Positions 11,087 through 24,730 of a stretch of 64,000 nt of DNA are shown here, piece after piece. Origin of the DNA: Acorus gramineus. Lineage: Eukaryota > Streptophyta > Magnoliopsida > Acorales > Acoraceae. Made by a program: the position numbers and the translations under genes. The notes beneath the pieces were generated by a model that saw nothing but the letters and a program-made list of their open reading frames with translations, had not been told where the DNA came from and made no database searches. How positions within the stretch are numbered: the first letter of the stretch is position 1; each line of letters starts with the position of its first letter. The stretch spans positions 15,945,496-16,009,495 of the forward strand of contig CM060857.1 of NCBI GenBank assembly GCA_030737835.1. The letters run 5' to 3'.

Positions 11087-13013
11087 CCAAACTTATTAGA
11101 ATTCATTTATAAGTTAAAAACAACTTTAAAAAGTCAAAATATCTAAACCGGTCAAATGGTGCATTTCAAATTATAACTTATAGATTGTTTCTTTTTAAAA
11201 GATTTGTCGGACATTATTGCCCTTAACTTTTTTTTATTAATAACCATACTAAAAATTGTAATATTTTGAAAAATTTTAACGTGAATTTTAACTTTTATTA
11301 TTTTATATTAATTTTTCATTTAAATATTCATAAAACTAATTTTATAAAGAAAAACCACCTTATTTTATCAAAAAGAAATTAAATTAAATTTCTACATTTG
11401 AAAGGGATATATTTGACAATTAAACAGCAAAAATTTATTTTACAACTTATTTTAATAAACATTTACTACTGTTTATTCTCTATTTTTCAACAGTTACAAC
11501 AAACATGTCTATTATTTAAAATCTATAAACTATAATTTATGAATTAGAGCTACAACAACAAACATGGTCATATCTCTATTGCAATTTATGACTGGACCAA
11601 TATTGGAGGCCCACGATTAGACAAGATCAACTTTTTGTGTGATGAACAAGGTTAGGTCCACGGTCTACCATATTTATTAATTAGAGTATAAAATATAATT
11701 TTTTTATAAAAATATGTATTTTATAAAATAATTTTCTAATTTTCTTTTTTATAATGCATATGATATCCAATAAACATACAGGCTCTCTAAGTCCTTCGTA
11801 GTGCTCGCTTTAATCTAACCTAGCATATTCAAAGTAAAAATAATTTTCATAGAATTTAATATAAATTCAATTCATTGGAATAATTCTTTATGAAGTTATG
11901 TAATTCATGACAAGTATATGATTTCAAAATGTACTGGGTGAAAAAAAAAAAAAAACACCCGACGAGCATGGCCTTTTAAAAAAATTTCATATTAAAACAT
12001 GTTGGAGCGGGCGGGATTGAAAAGCAATAGACTGAAATAACATGTTTTTCATGTTAATGATGATTTTACACGCAACCTGAGTATGTTCTTAAGTGCTTTA
12101 TTTATTTATTTTTTGTAAAATGTGTATTTTTCCATATAACATATATCATATATGTTCATAAAGAATGAAGTGTATATACCCTAATTTTAGAAATGATAAA
12201 TAATTATACGCTTCATTTTATATAATATATATAGATTAGTTGGTCATTACTTTTCCTCTTCACGAAAAAAGTCAGGTTATTAAACCCGGGGCCAAAGGAA
12301 CACCGATTATCTTATTTTCTCTGGGTAACAAACAAGGATAGTTCTTCATCGTAATCACTAAAAGGAAGAAAAAAAGAGGGATGTGATTATGTGAAGATGC
12401 TCTATCAAACTTAACCAGATAAAATCTGAGTTCAGTGAGAGTTTAAACAAACAAAATCTCTAACCAAGCTCGAACAACGGTTGAATCCATGCCAGAAACA
12501 TTTAATTTACTAAGAAAAAAAAAAATTTAACAGAGTTCAAGCTCTTGCCCATTAGGTCAACTAGGCTTACTATCAATCAATTTAATGTCTTCACAACACA
12601 CCTGAATTTTATTTAGTGGGAGTGAATAATTTAATGTTGTGTTAGATATTGATCATTCTCTACTTAAATTTAAAACTTCCAACAGTTTTCTAACGGGGTG
12701 GGGTTCTGGTATGAGTTTCAAAAGCTCGTTTTGTGAAGCACATTGATGTTTAAAGGTAATTGATTGTATTAAAAACTTTGACCAGTGTCTAATGATAGAC
12801 TAATTATGTTGTTGAAAGGCAAATCTCTCAAAAATATATTGAACTGAGTCAAGAACTCAAGATGAGAAGGTGAAACATAATTGACTTTGCACTCAATATC
12901 AAGGATCACGTAATATGTGATTCTACGCATATTATGTTTATAATTTCAATTGCGCTTTCATCCACAGCTTATACTTCTAGTGAAACATGAACACAAAATA
13001 ATTCAAATTCAAA

Positions 13014-13505
13014 TCAAAGCCACCACAAATCATAAAGTATCAAACAATCCCACAATTCCCCACACCCCATAACATCCCCCTCTCGACGGGCCGGCCCGCC
13101 GTGGCCTTCAACCCGCCCGAATCGGCCGGTCCGAACCGACAGTGAGCCAGAATCCAAAGCGACCCCAACAATGCGGGCCCGTCGCGTGGCCCGCACGGGT
13201 CGACCGCGGGCGAAACGACGGCCCGGTTCAGCTCGGTCGACACGTTGTTCTTTGTCGGGCCGGGCCTGGTCTGGTGGTAGAGGCTCGAGTGGTTGATGTC
13301 GGGCACGCTCACCGTTTCGGGCTGGCCCGCGCGGGATCTTTGCTTCGTGCGCGTAGATTGCGAGGAGGACGGCTTCGAAGCCCGCGTTGGGGGAGGAGGC
13401 GCGGGCGAGGTAGGCGGCGGAGAGGACGGAGAGGGAGGTTAGGAGGGTTTGGGTAAGGGTGGGTGGTGGGTTGGATTGGTTGGTGGGGTTAGTTTCGTCT
13501 GACAT
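13014..13505 (-). pseudogene. GC-rich ORF of unknown function, copy 2 (probably frameshifted)
   Basis: Near-identical to the copy at 3874-4365 (AIYAHEAK instead of AIYPHEAK). It has the same extra base that separates the MSDETN... frame from the RAGQPETVSVPDINH frame. Sharing of this shift means the inactivation, if it is one, predates the duplication. No recognisable domain. Confidence 0.4.
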
Positions 13506-14089
13506 GGTGGTGGTGGGGATAGAGCGTTCGTTCAGGGAGTAGGTGGCGTTGACCGTTCTTTTTTTTTTTTAGTTTTTTTTTTTTTTGGTTTGCGGTCCCC
13601 CTGTATAAGCAAGAAAAATATATTAGTTTATTAAAAAAAACAGATATTATGAATTAAATATTATCGTTTATATAAAATGTGATTTTTTTTCCTAATAAAG
13701 TAAAAATATTTTAACAGTGAGTGTTTCGATTTAAAAAAAAAAAAAAACAGATACACCGTAACATTAAACAAGAAAAAGTTTAATCAATTATTATGTATCT
13801 TTGTTAAAATTGTGATAGTAGATATTACTATTATAATTATTTTAATACTAAGAACAAATCAATCGTGATCAATATGAAAAATTATAGTAATAAAATTAAA
13901 TTTGAGACCTAACTACAATATTATTGCATAAATACAAAAGTTAAATTATGTTCAAATTTTATTGTGTGGTCACCGAAACTAAAAAAGCAAACATGGGAAC
14001 TAAGAAACTTTATTATATTGATCATCATATATAGACAACCAATTAATCTAAATTATCTAACAAAGAAAATTCACTCACTATTTAAACCT

Positions 14090-14090
<1 letters not shown>

Positions 14091-14151
<61 letters not shown>

Positions 14152-14153
14152 GG
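14091..14153. repeat. (GT)n(GA)n(G)n microsatellite
   Basis: Equivalent of the repeat at 4962-5050, downstream of FLZ copy 2 and shorter in its GT part. Confidence 0.9.
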
Positions 14154-14174
14154 CCGAGCATCAAACCTTTTATT

Positions 14175-15151
14175 TTATTCTAGAATCTTTGCCAGAAAAG
14201 GATCATCAATTTTCACGAATGTCAATCTACACTCTTTTGTACAAAATGCCATGTCTCTACATTCACAAATTAAAAGTCAGTACATGAGTGGAAACATATA
14301 TGACTTTCACACATTAAACCGTGTAGCATGTTTTATAGTCTCACTTCTAATAGTCGTGATTTTTGTAAAAAAATATGTGTATATTTGTTAGATGGCATGT
14401 ATAATTTCATTATGGTTTGAAAACATATTTGTGTTTGAAAACATATTTAAGTCATTATGATTTTTCATAAATCATCATATTCAAAATGTTTCATTTGATC
14501 CAAATTTTTTAATAAAATTTATGTAAAAAATATTTTTTAGTCAACAAAAGAATTTTGTAGAAACTAACAAAAACATATATTTTGAAAAACTAATTTTAAA
14601 AAGTTTTTTAAGTGATACTATTTTTTAATCAATTATATTGTTATTTTAACATCACGTGACTTAAAAAAATCTATCAATGAAATTGTCATAACTCATAAGT
14701 TATATACATATTTCCGAATAAACACATGCACTCACAATTTTATCAATTTTGTATCATATAATTGGCATGAAATGAATGACCTTAACATGGGACATGCATC
14801 TTTAACACATAAGATCTCACCACTTCTTACATGGTTAATAACTCAAAATTTTAATTAATAAAAACATTATAAGACATGAAGAGTTCTCTAATTAAATGAT
14901 AGTAATCAAACAATGGACAAGAAAGAAAATAACCTGTACATGTAGATATTCTTCCTCCAGGATATAGGACATATTTTCACCCCACAACCACCACAAGCTT
15001 GAATGAAATGTGGTTCCAGGTATGTTTTCTTTCCATTTTCTGCCGTTGCCACCACTGCAGCTGCCGCTGTCGCCGCAGTTGCATTTGATCCTCCTCTCCC
15101 TACCGGAGTTCCTCGCAATCCCTCTTCTGTTGGGGCCTTCCTCTTCGACAT
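14175..15151 (-). CDS. FLZ-type (FCS-like) zinc-finger protein, copy 2
   Basis: Spliced CDS: 15151-14934 joined to 14256-14175 (99 residues). It differs from copy 1 by a Thr in the Ala run (ATAATAAAAVV). CGGC, IYMYR and FCTKEC are all intact, and exon 3 ends at the same TAA. The acceptor is TAG where copy 1 has CAG. The 5'-UTR intron runs from 15,276 down to 15,158, and the TATA box is at 15,349-15,357. An intact reading frame across a 0.7-kb intron in three copies argues for a functional or recently functional gene. Confidence 0.78.
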
Positions 15152-15348
15152 TTGTAACTGTAACCCAACATTATATTGTTACATCTCTTAAAACCTCTCC
15201 AACTATTTGAAAAAAGAGAAATAAAAAACCATAAATCTAATTCTGCTTGTGGAAAAAGAGAAAAAAAAAAACTTACATGAACAGTGGACGTATGTTATGG
15301 AATTCTAAGAAGTTGATTGTATGTCTCTTTGGAGGCCATTGTGGTCCT

Positions 15349-15357
15349 CTTTATATA
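15349..15357 (-). promoter_or_regulatory. TATA box of FLZ copy 2
   Basis: TATATAAAG on the minus strand, same spacing to the 5' exon as in copy 1. Confidence 0.55.
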
Positions 15358-16218
15358 GTTTGTGATGGGTTAGAACAACCATAAAAATCAGAATTAGATT
15401 TAATCGGGGTTCAAATTAAGTATTTCCATTTGTTAGAACATTCCTTTTATGCACCTTCCTATTTAAATTTTGGAGCAATCCGACCCTCAATGTTACCAAT
15501 TTCTAACAATTGTCCTTACAAACTTGGTAAGTCAATTGCCATTAATATCGATGCTTTAACCATATATGATCTTGATTTTATTAAAAATTATATTTTATAA
15601 TCAAATATATCACCATTATTGTTTAAAATTTGGAACAAATTTTTGATGCCTCCATATTTGGCATATTAAGTTTTAGAGAAGCCAATTAATACTTTGATTT
15701 TTGTTAGATTTAATTTAATACCTAATCACAACCAAAACAGGAATGTAAAAAAAGGAAACCGAGTCTCTCCATTAACTGCTGTTTTGTTTTGTGAGCATAT
15801 TAAATGAACGGTCTAGATTGATTGAGTTCAACTATTGAGAAATCAAGTTAATTAAATGGTAGGGGTACAACTTGGACAGGTTGAACTCAACCCAACCCAA
15901 TTTTTTTTACATGATTGGGCTAAGATATTTGACCATCGGATTCAACCCAATCCGAACCCGAGTCAATCCGACTAATTTGAGTTGGGTTCAGGTTGGTGAC
16001 GGAGTTGAACCCAAATTTGTTGATTATTTCTTACCGTTTGATTGATGTATCCTTATTTTAATGGTAGACCCCTTATTTTAATGTTAGAATCAATGTGAAA
16101 CCAATAAGATGATGCATTTACAACATAACTATCAAATACAATCCATTAATTTTGTAAGATGAAATCTAAACCATCAATTCAATTTAATAAACCCTAGACC
16201 TAAACATTCACCTTCTCT

Positions 16219-16221
<3 letters not shown>

Positions 16222-16257
<36 letters not shown>

Positions 16258-16258
16258 T

Positions 16259-16300
<42 letters not shown>
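16222..16300. repeat. (TA)n(CA)n(TA)n microsatellite
   Basis: Compound repeat absent from unit 1 and present again at 44,102-44,180. In the third FLZ-bearing unit this position is where a 3.1-kb insertion sits (34,333). Confidence 0.85.
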
Positions 16301-16303
<3 letters not shown>

Positions 16304-17698
16304 GGTTGTTCTCACTATTGTTTTTTGAAAATATATATTAACCCATTGAAGTATATATTGTAATAAAAAGTAAAATATACACTGAAATACATTAATATAT
16401 TTTTTAAAAATAAAATAAAATAATTGATTTTTATATTATGATAATACAGTATACATTACGATAGTTCTATGCTATCATAGTGTATAGATAGCTGATGGAT
16501 CATTTTTGTAATACAGATGATATTATAAAACGGATTGAGTGTTCAACAGTCATCTAATATTTTTTTCATTGTTGTATGATCTCTATATATAATATCTGAT
16601 GTTTTCCCGTAAGAATTAATGTGACTAAATTTTCTAAGATGCTGGTCAAATGGATGCATTGATTTTCCATCTTGTTCTGACTCTATTAAGATACTACACC
16701 AGGGACAAATATATATACACACACATATATAATATATTAATGCGCATGAAGCATGTAATTTCCACAAACCTGGTCCCGAATGAAGTGAAAGTGATTTTTG
16801 TTTTTTGTTGAGATATTTGTGTTCATATTCATTTCAAATAATAAATCAAAATAGAACACACAAGTGGTTTCATTAAAAGATATTGGTTTTGGCATTTCCA
16901 CGATTCTGGTCCCGCATGCAATAGATGTCTCAATCTGGTGTTATGAATTATTTGAAGGAAATTAATGAAGTAAGTCAAGTAACAAAAATATGGACCCACA
17001 AAATGTTTGCCAAGATTGACCAAGAACAATCTGCGCAACCTTTCCATTTCAGTTCCATAACACTCACTTTCGAAAAGGTGGAAATAAACAAGTCATTGTG
17101 ATGCAAAAATTATTTTTTTATTTTTTTTATTTTGGAGGGGGTGTTGGTTAATGGATTGTAGTCTGTAGAACCCTGGGGTTGATATTAATAGGAACTTTCA
17201 CAATGGAAATTTAACTATGAGCAATGCTTAAGATACGGAAAATCAAGCCATGTGAATACATGGTTGCATCACATATATTTTAACGTTTTTTTTTAGAAAA
17301 TATGTTTCTATGTTTTTTTAACCAAAGTTGGTAATATCTAAATTTTATTAAAATTAAAGGTTTTTTACTTTTAAGTTCCCATGAGCTATATAATGATCGA
17401 TCCCTCCATTTTTTATACTAAAGATTAAGTCCACAGTTAGTTAGTTTTTTTTTATATATATATATCTAATTCTCCCCTGTTCTCCCACCCAAACAGCTTA
17501 GTAGTTAACTGTAGTCAAATAATGATACCCTCTTGACGACCAGTATTCAAAATAAGTGGCTCGCCACGGACCACATTAACAAAATAAAGTCCTCACAAAA
17601 CGCCACGGGTGAAGCAATCAAGAATTTAAAGTACAAACTCACAAATACATATAAATAAATATGAAGCCCTCAAATGCATTGTCAAGGATAATGCAAAA

Positions 17699-19502
17699 AT
17701 GTGCTCCAGGGCTTTTGTTCTCTCAGTAATTTTGGTTGCTTCGTTTCTCACATTTTCGGAGGTGGCCCAAGCCATACAAATCCCTCGGAAGTTGAATTTG
17801 GAAAGTGAGCATTAGATCTCTCCTTTTCTTTTACATTTCTTCTTCTTTGAGTAAACATCTTGTCAAGAATCTGATTAATCATATATAAATCTTCCAGAGT
17901 TTCAATTTTTCAAAAGCTTTTTTTTTTGTGGGATACTTTGAAAGAAGGTTTGTAAAATTGATTTTCAAAATAAAACTGGTTTCTTCAAATCTATATAGCC
18001 ACCTAAAAAACACAATTATGCATTGTATTTTTGAAGTATTTATGGGTAGATTTTCAAGTTACGGTGGCGTTTGCAAGAATCAAATCCCCAAACTCAATTT
18101 CCAAACACATAAAATGGTGCTGCTTTGTAATTAAGAAGACATAAAAACAATTTTAAATATGAAAAATGTTAACATCATCTAATAAAATATATGTTTTAAA
18201 TATATAAAACAAATGAAAAAATAAAAGTTATTTTTTAAAAATGAAACAAAGACATGTTCTTCAAAAAAAACTATTTTAAAGAATTTTAAGTGAAAAGTTC
18301 TTTTTAAAGACGTTTTCAAATGCTACTTAAGTATATATGTACTAGGTAATGAAGTTTGCACCACCATAAAGATTTGAGTTATTAAAATGTGATTTGGTTA
18401 AGATTAGTTGAGATTCATTTGAATGTGCCGGTGATACATTGATATCTTTATGTTTCAAACTCAAATTTCAAAAGGCATTGTTTCGTTAGTTTTTTTTACT
18501 CGATATTTTAGTTTGAAAAATTAAAACTAAATGTTAAAAATGTGTTTGGATCCGCATTTAAGAATCTTTCGATTTTGAATCATAAAATATGCTCAAAAGC
18601 AATCCAAATGGGTTAAATTAGAAAGTAAACATAAATGATCCATTCCTTACTACTTATATCTCACATAAAACCCGGTTTGGATCATCTACTTGTTTTGTGC
18701 TTTGATCAATCAGGTGGTCATAAATTCATCCAAAAAAATGGATTCATTTATCAATTCATGATTTGATATATTTATTACTATTTTATTTCAATTGTAATGA
18801 TATGGTAATCTCACAATAAAAATCAAGTAAGATACAAACATGGAAAAACAAGCAGATGATCCAAATAAAAGCCTTCCACAGACCATGGCCATCCATGGGC
18901 ATAAGCGACCATAGGGCTCCAAAACACGGAGGGCCTCAAGATTTCAGGAAAAAAAAGTTTTATTTTTATTTGTTGGGATATTTTTTTTAATTATTTTATT
19001 TTATTTTTAAAAACTTATTCACATATTTATATTTTGTCTTTTAATTTTGTTTTGTTCCAATTTTATTGGGAGTTGATACTATTTATTCTTTGATTTACAA
19101 AGAATAAAAATTTATTATATGATTTTCATATTTTTATTCATTTATTATGTTTTGCTTGTTTTTATTTTACATATTTGGAACTATTTGTTATTTTTATGAT
19201 TTAATTTATGTGTTTCTTTCTTTCTTTCTACTTATTTTATAGGAATACATTTTGTTAAGTTGAGTTGTGTAAACCAATTAAATTCAAATTTCAATAATTA
19301 TTCAAATTTTTGCGACACTTATTATAAAAAAAATTTTTTTGTATAAATAGGGTCTCCTTCTCTCCAGCCTAGTCTCATGGGCTACGGCAGGGGGGGCACC
19401 GACCCGATAACATCCGTACCTTGCGTGGAAAACAGGCAGTGTTATTGTCCAGGATGCTCGCATGGTCTCGATTTTCCAGTGAAAGACAAGGTCGAGCCTT
19501 GA
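17699..19502 (+). CDS. Small secreted Cys-rich peptide, gene B (4-Cys type)
   Basis: Spliced CDS: 17699-17804 joined to 19351-19502 (85 residues). Exon 1 encodes the same signal peptide and propeptide start as gene A. Exon 2 reads SPSLQPSLMGYGRGG, then TDPITSVPCVENRQCYCPGC, then SHGLDFPVKDKVEP to TGA. It has four Cys spaced C-x5-C-x-C-x2-C and the family tail. The linker lacks the PHFPSSPKD segment of gene A because 24 bases are missing right after the acceptor. The frame is open from the acceptor to the stop. A pyrimidine-rich alternative acceptor (TTCTCTCCAG|CC) would give an immediate stop, so the TAAATAG|GG site is preferred here, though only cDNA can settle it. Function unknown, probably a secreted signal or defence peptide. 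Confidence 0.7.
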
Positions 19503-20429
19503 ATCACTTTATCATGCTGGATGTGAAGTTTAAGTTGTATTAGTATACTAAGCTACAGTTTGTTCTACAAAATAAATAAATAAATAAAAGTGTCATTAGG
19601 TGATCACTTTAAACTTGGGAGTGTGACGATTTTATTTGAGCCAGCAGAGGTTTAATGTCTAGTAATGGTTCGGAATTCTAATGGTCCAGGCCAAATTTCC
19701 AGGATTTTATGACTATCCATTAGCATTGATACTTACTCAATCTGTTATCTGTTATGTATCCCCATATTCAATTCAGTAACGCATTTTATTACTGTTTTAT
19801 TTTAAAGTAGTATATATTTCATTTTTTTAGTATATGAAAAATTATAAAAATTTTATTTTTTAAAATGTATTAATATATATATATATATTTCACTTTTCAT
19901 AGTAATTATTGAGTGAGTATACGATTTTAAAAAAAATTCAAAACGGTTGGGGGATACCTTTAGAATGCACGTGAGGTTGGATGTATAATTTTTTTTTTAT
20001 TGATAGAGATAAGAAAGATGATACATTCATCTCACGCGCAGCCCCATCCGCAATTCTCACTGTTTATTATTTTAAGAAAATTATATATTTCACCCACAAT
20101 CCGCAGTCCTTAGTGTTTATTATTTTTTAAAAAATTATACAATCACCCATTGAATTACACAGTGTCATATGAAATAAAGTATACTTAGATACAATCGCAT
20201 ATTTTTTTAATTTCTTTGAAAAATAAAATAAATTTTCATGGACAATGATAAAATTTATATACTACAATAACGTAATAATATGTACTATATTATTATAGTG
20301 CATAAAAGACGGGGTTATAAATATCAGCGATTTAGTAACCGCTATCTAAGCCCATTTGTATCGAAGTTGAAACGGGGTCATCCATTTGGGATGGGTTTCC
20401 CCAATTTCAATAAAAACTGGTCAGTTTGA

Positions 20430-23400
20430 AAATATATATTAACCTATTGAAGTATATATTGTAATAAAAAGTAAAATATACACTGAGATACATTGATATA
20501 TTTTTTAAAAATAAAATAAAATAATTGATTTTTATATTATAATAGTACAGTATACATTACAATAGTTCAATACTACCATAGTGTATAGATAATTGATGGA
20601 TCATTTTTATAATACAAATGATATTATAAAACGGATTGGGTGTTCAACAGTCATCTAATATTTTTTCCATTGTTGTATGATCTCTATATATAATATCTGA
20701 TGTTTTCCCGTAAGAATTAATGTGACTAAATTTTCTAAGATGCTGGTCAAATGGATGCATTGATTTTTCCATCTTGTTCTGACTCTATTAAGATACTACA
20801 CCAGGGACAAATATATATACACACACATATATATAATATATTAATGCGCATGAAGCATGTAATTTCCACAAACCTGGTCCCGAATGAAGTGCAAGTGATT
20901 TTTGTTTTTTTGTTGAGATAATTGTGTTCATATTCATTTCAACTAATAAATCAAAATAGAACACACAAGTGGTTTCATTAAAAGATATTGGTTTTGGCAT
21001 TTCCACAATTCTGGTCCCGCATGCAATAGATGTCTCAATCTGGTGTTATGAATTATTTGAAGGAAATTAATGAAGTAAGTCAAGTAACAAAAATATGGAC
21101 CCACAAAATGTTTGCCAAGATTGACCAAGAACAATCTGCGCAACCTTTCCATTTCAGTTCTATAACACTCACTTTTGAAAAGGTGGAAATAAACAAGTCA
21201 TTGTGATGCAAAAATTATTTTTTCTTTTATTTGGGATTTTGGAGGGGGTGTTGGTTAATGTATTGTAGTCTGTAGAACCCTGGGGTTGATATTAATAGGA
21301 ACTTTCACAGTGGAAATTTAACTATGAGCAATGCTTAAGATACGAAAAATCAAGCCATGTGAATGCATGGTTGCATCACATATATTTTAACGTTTGTTTT
21401 AGAGAAAATATGTTTCTATGTTTTTTTAACCAAAGTTGATAATATCTAAATTTTATTAAAATTAAAGATTTTTTACTTTTAAGTTCCCATGAGCTATATA
21501 ATGATCGATCCCTCCATTTTTTATACTAAGGATTAAGTCTCGTTAGTTTTTTTTTTATATATATATATCTAATTCTCCCCTGTTCTCCCACCCAAACAGC
21601 TTAGTAGTTAACTGTAGTCAAATAATGATACCCTCTTGACGACCAGTATTCAAAATAAGTGGCTCGCCACGGACCACATTAACAAAATAAAGTCCTCACA
21701 AAACGCCACGGGTGAAGCAATCAAGAATTTAAAGTACAAACTCACAAATACATATAAATAAATATGAAGCCCTCAAATGCATTGTCAAGGATAATGCAAA
21801 AATGTGCTCCAAGGCTTTTGTTCTCTCACTCATTTTGGTTGCTTCGTTTCTCACATTTTCGGAGGTGGCTCAAGCCATACAAATCCCTCGGAAGTTGAAT
21901 TTGGAAGGTGAGCATTAGATCTCTCCTTTTCTTTTACATTTCTTCTTCTTTGATTAAACATCTTGCCAAGAATCTGATTAATCATATATAAATCTTCCAG
22001 AGTTTCAATTTTTCAAAAGCTTTTTTTTTGTGGGATACTTTGAAAGAAGGTTTGTAAAATTGATTTTCAAAATAAAACTGGTTTCTTCAAATCTATATAG
22101 CGACCAAAAAAACACAATTATGCATTGTATTTTTAAAATATATATGGGTAAATTTTCATGTTACGTTGGCGTTTGCAAGAATCAAATTCCCAAATTTAGT
22201 TTCCAAAACATAAGATGGTGCTGCTATGTAAGATGACATAAAAACAATTTTAAATATGGAAAATGTTAACATCGTCTAATTAAGTATATTTTTAAATATA
22301 TAAACAAATGAAAAAATAAAAGTTATTTTTTAAAAATGATACAAAGACATGTTCTTCAAAAAAAACTATTTTAAAGAATTTTAAGTGAAAAGTTCTTTTT
22401 AAAGACGTTTTCAAATGCTACTTAAGTATATATGTACTAGGTAATAAAGTTTGGACCGCCATAAAGATTTGAGTTATTAAAATGTGATTTGGTTAAGATT
22501 AGTTGAGATTCATTTGAATGTGCCGGAGATACATTAATATTCATTGTGTTTCAAACTCAAATTTCAAAAGGCATTGTTTCGTTAGTTTCTTTTGGTGGAT
22601 ATTTAGGTTTGAAAAATTAAAACTAAATGCTAAAAATGTGTTTGGATCCGTATTTAAGAATTTTTCAATTTTGAATCATAAAATATGCTCAAAAGCAATC
22701 CAAATGGGTTAAATTAGAAAGTAAACATAAATGATCCATTCCTTACTACTGATATCTCACATAAGAGCCAGATTTGGATCCTCTACTTGTTTTGTGTTTT
22801 GATCAATCAAACAATCATAAATTCATCAAATAAAATGAATTCATTTATTCATTCATGATTTGATATATTTATAATAGTTTGATTTTAATTGTAATGATAT
22901 GGTAATCTCACAATAAAAATCAAATAAGATACAAACAGAAAAAAACAAACAGATGATCCAAATAAGAGCCTTCCACAGACCATGGCTATCCATGGGCATA
23001 GGCGACCATAAGGCCCCAAAACACGGAGGGCCTCAAGATTTCAGGAAAAAAAAAAAGTTTTATTTTTATTTGTTGGGATATTTTTTTAATTAATTTGTTT
23101 TATTTTTAAAAACTTATTCACATATTTATATTTTGTCTTTTAATTTTGTTTTGTTCCAATTTTATTGGGAGTTGATACTATTTATTCTTTGATTTACAAA
23201 GAATAAAAATTTTATAGGAACACTTTTTGTTAAGGTGAGTTGTGTAAAACAATTAAATTCAAATTTCAATAATTATTCAAATTTTTGTGACACTAATCAT
23301 AAAAAAAAAAATTTGTATAAATAGGGCCTCATTTTCCAAGTTCGCCTAAGGATCCTCCTCTCCAGACTAGTTTCCCACGCGGCCCAGGCCCACCCTCAGC

Positions 23401-24510
23401 CCCAAGCGGCCCAGTCTCATGCCCATCATGTTGCTGTCAAAACAGGCAGTGTTGTTGCCCAGGAAGATGCTTTCCAAACGGGCAGTGTTATTGTCCTTGA
23501 ATCACTCCAGGATGCTGGCATGGTGTCGATTTTCCAGTGGAAGACAAGGTGGAGCCTTGAATCACTTTATCATGCTGGATGTGAAGTTTAAGTTGTATTA
23601 GTATATTAAGCTACCTTGAGGAGTTTGTTCTACAAAATAAATAAATAAATAAAAGTGTCATTAGGTGATCACTTTAAACTTGGGAGTGTGACGATTTTAT
23701 TTGAGCCAGCAGAGGTTTAATGTCTAGTAATGGTTCGGAATTCTAATGGTCCAGGCCAAATTTCCAGGATTTTATGACTATCCATTAGCATTGATACTTA
23801 CTCAATCTGTTATGTATCCCCATATTCAATTCAATAACGCATTTTATTACTGTTTTATTTTAAAGTAGTATATATTTCATTTTTTTAGTATATGAAAAAT
23901 TATAAAAATTTTATTTTTTAAAATGTATTAATATATATATATATATATTTTACTTTTCATAATAATTATTGAGTGAGTATATGATTTTAAAAAAAAATCA
24001 AAACGGTTGGGGGATACATTGAGAATGCACGTGAGGTTGGATGTATAATTTTTTTTTTATTGATAGAGATAAGAAAGATGATACATTCAGTCTCACGCGC
24101 AGCCCCATTCGCAATTCTCACTGTTTATTATTTTAAAAAAATTATATATTTCACCCATAATCCGCAGTCCTTAGTGTTTATTATTTTTAAAAAAATTATA
24201 CAATCACCCATTGAATTACACAGTGTCATATGAAATAAAATATACTTAGATACAATCGCATATTTTTTTAATTTCTTTGAAAAATAAAATAAACTTTCAT
24301 AGACTATGATAAAATTTATATACTACAATAACGTAGTAATATGTATTATATTATTATAGTGCATAAAAGACGGGGTTATAAATATCAGCGATTTAGTAAC
24401 CGCTATCTAAGCCCATTTGTATCGAAGTTGAAACGGGGTCATCCATTTGGGATGGGTTTCCCCAATTTCAATAAAAACTGGTCAGTTTGAAAGAAAAAAA
24501 AAATCATTCC
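20430..24510. repeat. Partial duplication unit 3 (peptide gene only)
   Basis: Corresponds to the right part of unit 2 (from 16,327) with no GC-rich ORF and no FLZ gene. Its right edge, near 24,510, runs into a SINE at a place where the SINE's left target-site copy is missing, so the edge is a recombination join, not an insertion. Confidence 0.7.
21802..23500 (+). CDS. Small secreted Cys-rich peptide, gene C (CCC-type C terminus)
   Basis: Spliced CDS: 21802-21907 joined to 23325-23500 (93 residues). The signal peptide starts MCSKAFVLSLILVASFLTF. Exon 2 reads PHFPSSPKDPPLQTSFPRGP, then GPPSAPSGPVS, then CPSCCCQNRQCCCPGRC and FPNGQCYCP to TGA. It has ten Cys. Two imperfect copies of a C-x-N-x-Q-C-x-C-P module lie in tandem. 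As in gene A, the old tail follows the stop codon (GCWHGVDFPVEDKVEP) and is untranslated. The intron is about 200 bases shorter than in A and B owing to a deletion in its 3' part. Same unknown role as its paralogues. Confidence 0.7.
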
Positions 24511-24514
24511 AATG

Positions 24515-24730
24515 TTTTTTTTTTTTTATATCGGATTGACCCCGTGGCTGATCTTATGGTCGAGCTAGAAAGGTTACCTCCGCCTGTATGTCCTGGTCTC
24601 ACGAAAAATTCTTTCGAATAATCGCCAACAAACAGGTGGATAAGCCAACGCCAAGACTCGAAACCAAGACCTATCGATAACACCACTAAGCCGTGAACCG
24701 TTGTGCTATGACCACTGGGGACTGAAAGAA
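24515..24730 (-). mobile_element. tRNA-derived SINE, family 1, copy a
   Basis: Read on the minus strand it begins near GTCCCCAGTGGTCATAGC, has a box-A-like TAGCACAACGG and a box-B-like GGTTTCGAGTC (one extra base), and ends ...ATCCGATATAAAAAAA. Other copies are at 49,177 and 54,161. The right target-site copy (AGAAATTCAAATG, 24,731-24,743) is present but the left one is gone, in line with a rearrangement at this edge. Confidence 0.75.

Larger units (their letters stand above)
1970..11087. repeat. Duplication unit 1 (about 9.1 kb)
   Basis: This block is repeated almost base for base at 11,090-20,430. It carries in order AT-rich flank, GC-rich minus ORF, GT/GA microsatellite, FLZ gene (minus) and the two-exon peptide gene (plus). 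The junction with unit 2 lies near 11,087, where the sequence after CCAAAGCTTACAAG switches from its usual continuation (TGATCAAAATAGAC, as at 41,400 and 48,408) to GGATCCAAACTTATTAG, which begins the next unit. Differences between the two are mostly single bases and length changes in simple repeats, so the duplication is young. Confidence 0.8.
11090..20430. repeat. Duplication unit 2 (about 9.3 kb)
   Basis: Near-identical copy of 1970-11,087 with the same gene order. It differs by small indels, by an extra TA/CA-repeat segment at about 16,175-16,530, and by a different peptide exon 2. It ends near 20,430, where CAGTTTGAAA runs directly into ATATATATTAACC, normally found at 16,327. The two parents share TTTGAAAA at the break, so this is a microhomology or unequal-exchange junction. 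Confidence 0.8.

Noticed and set aside
23419..23601. Plus ORF MPIMLLSK... (also 47,313)
   Set aside because: It is exon 2 of the peptide gene in the wrong frame. The Cys-rich frame fits the splice phase, and the MPIM frame does not continue from exon 1.
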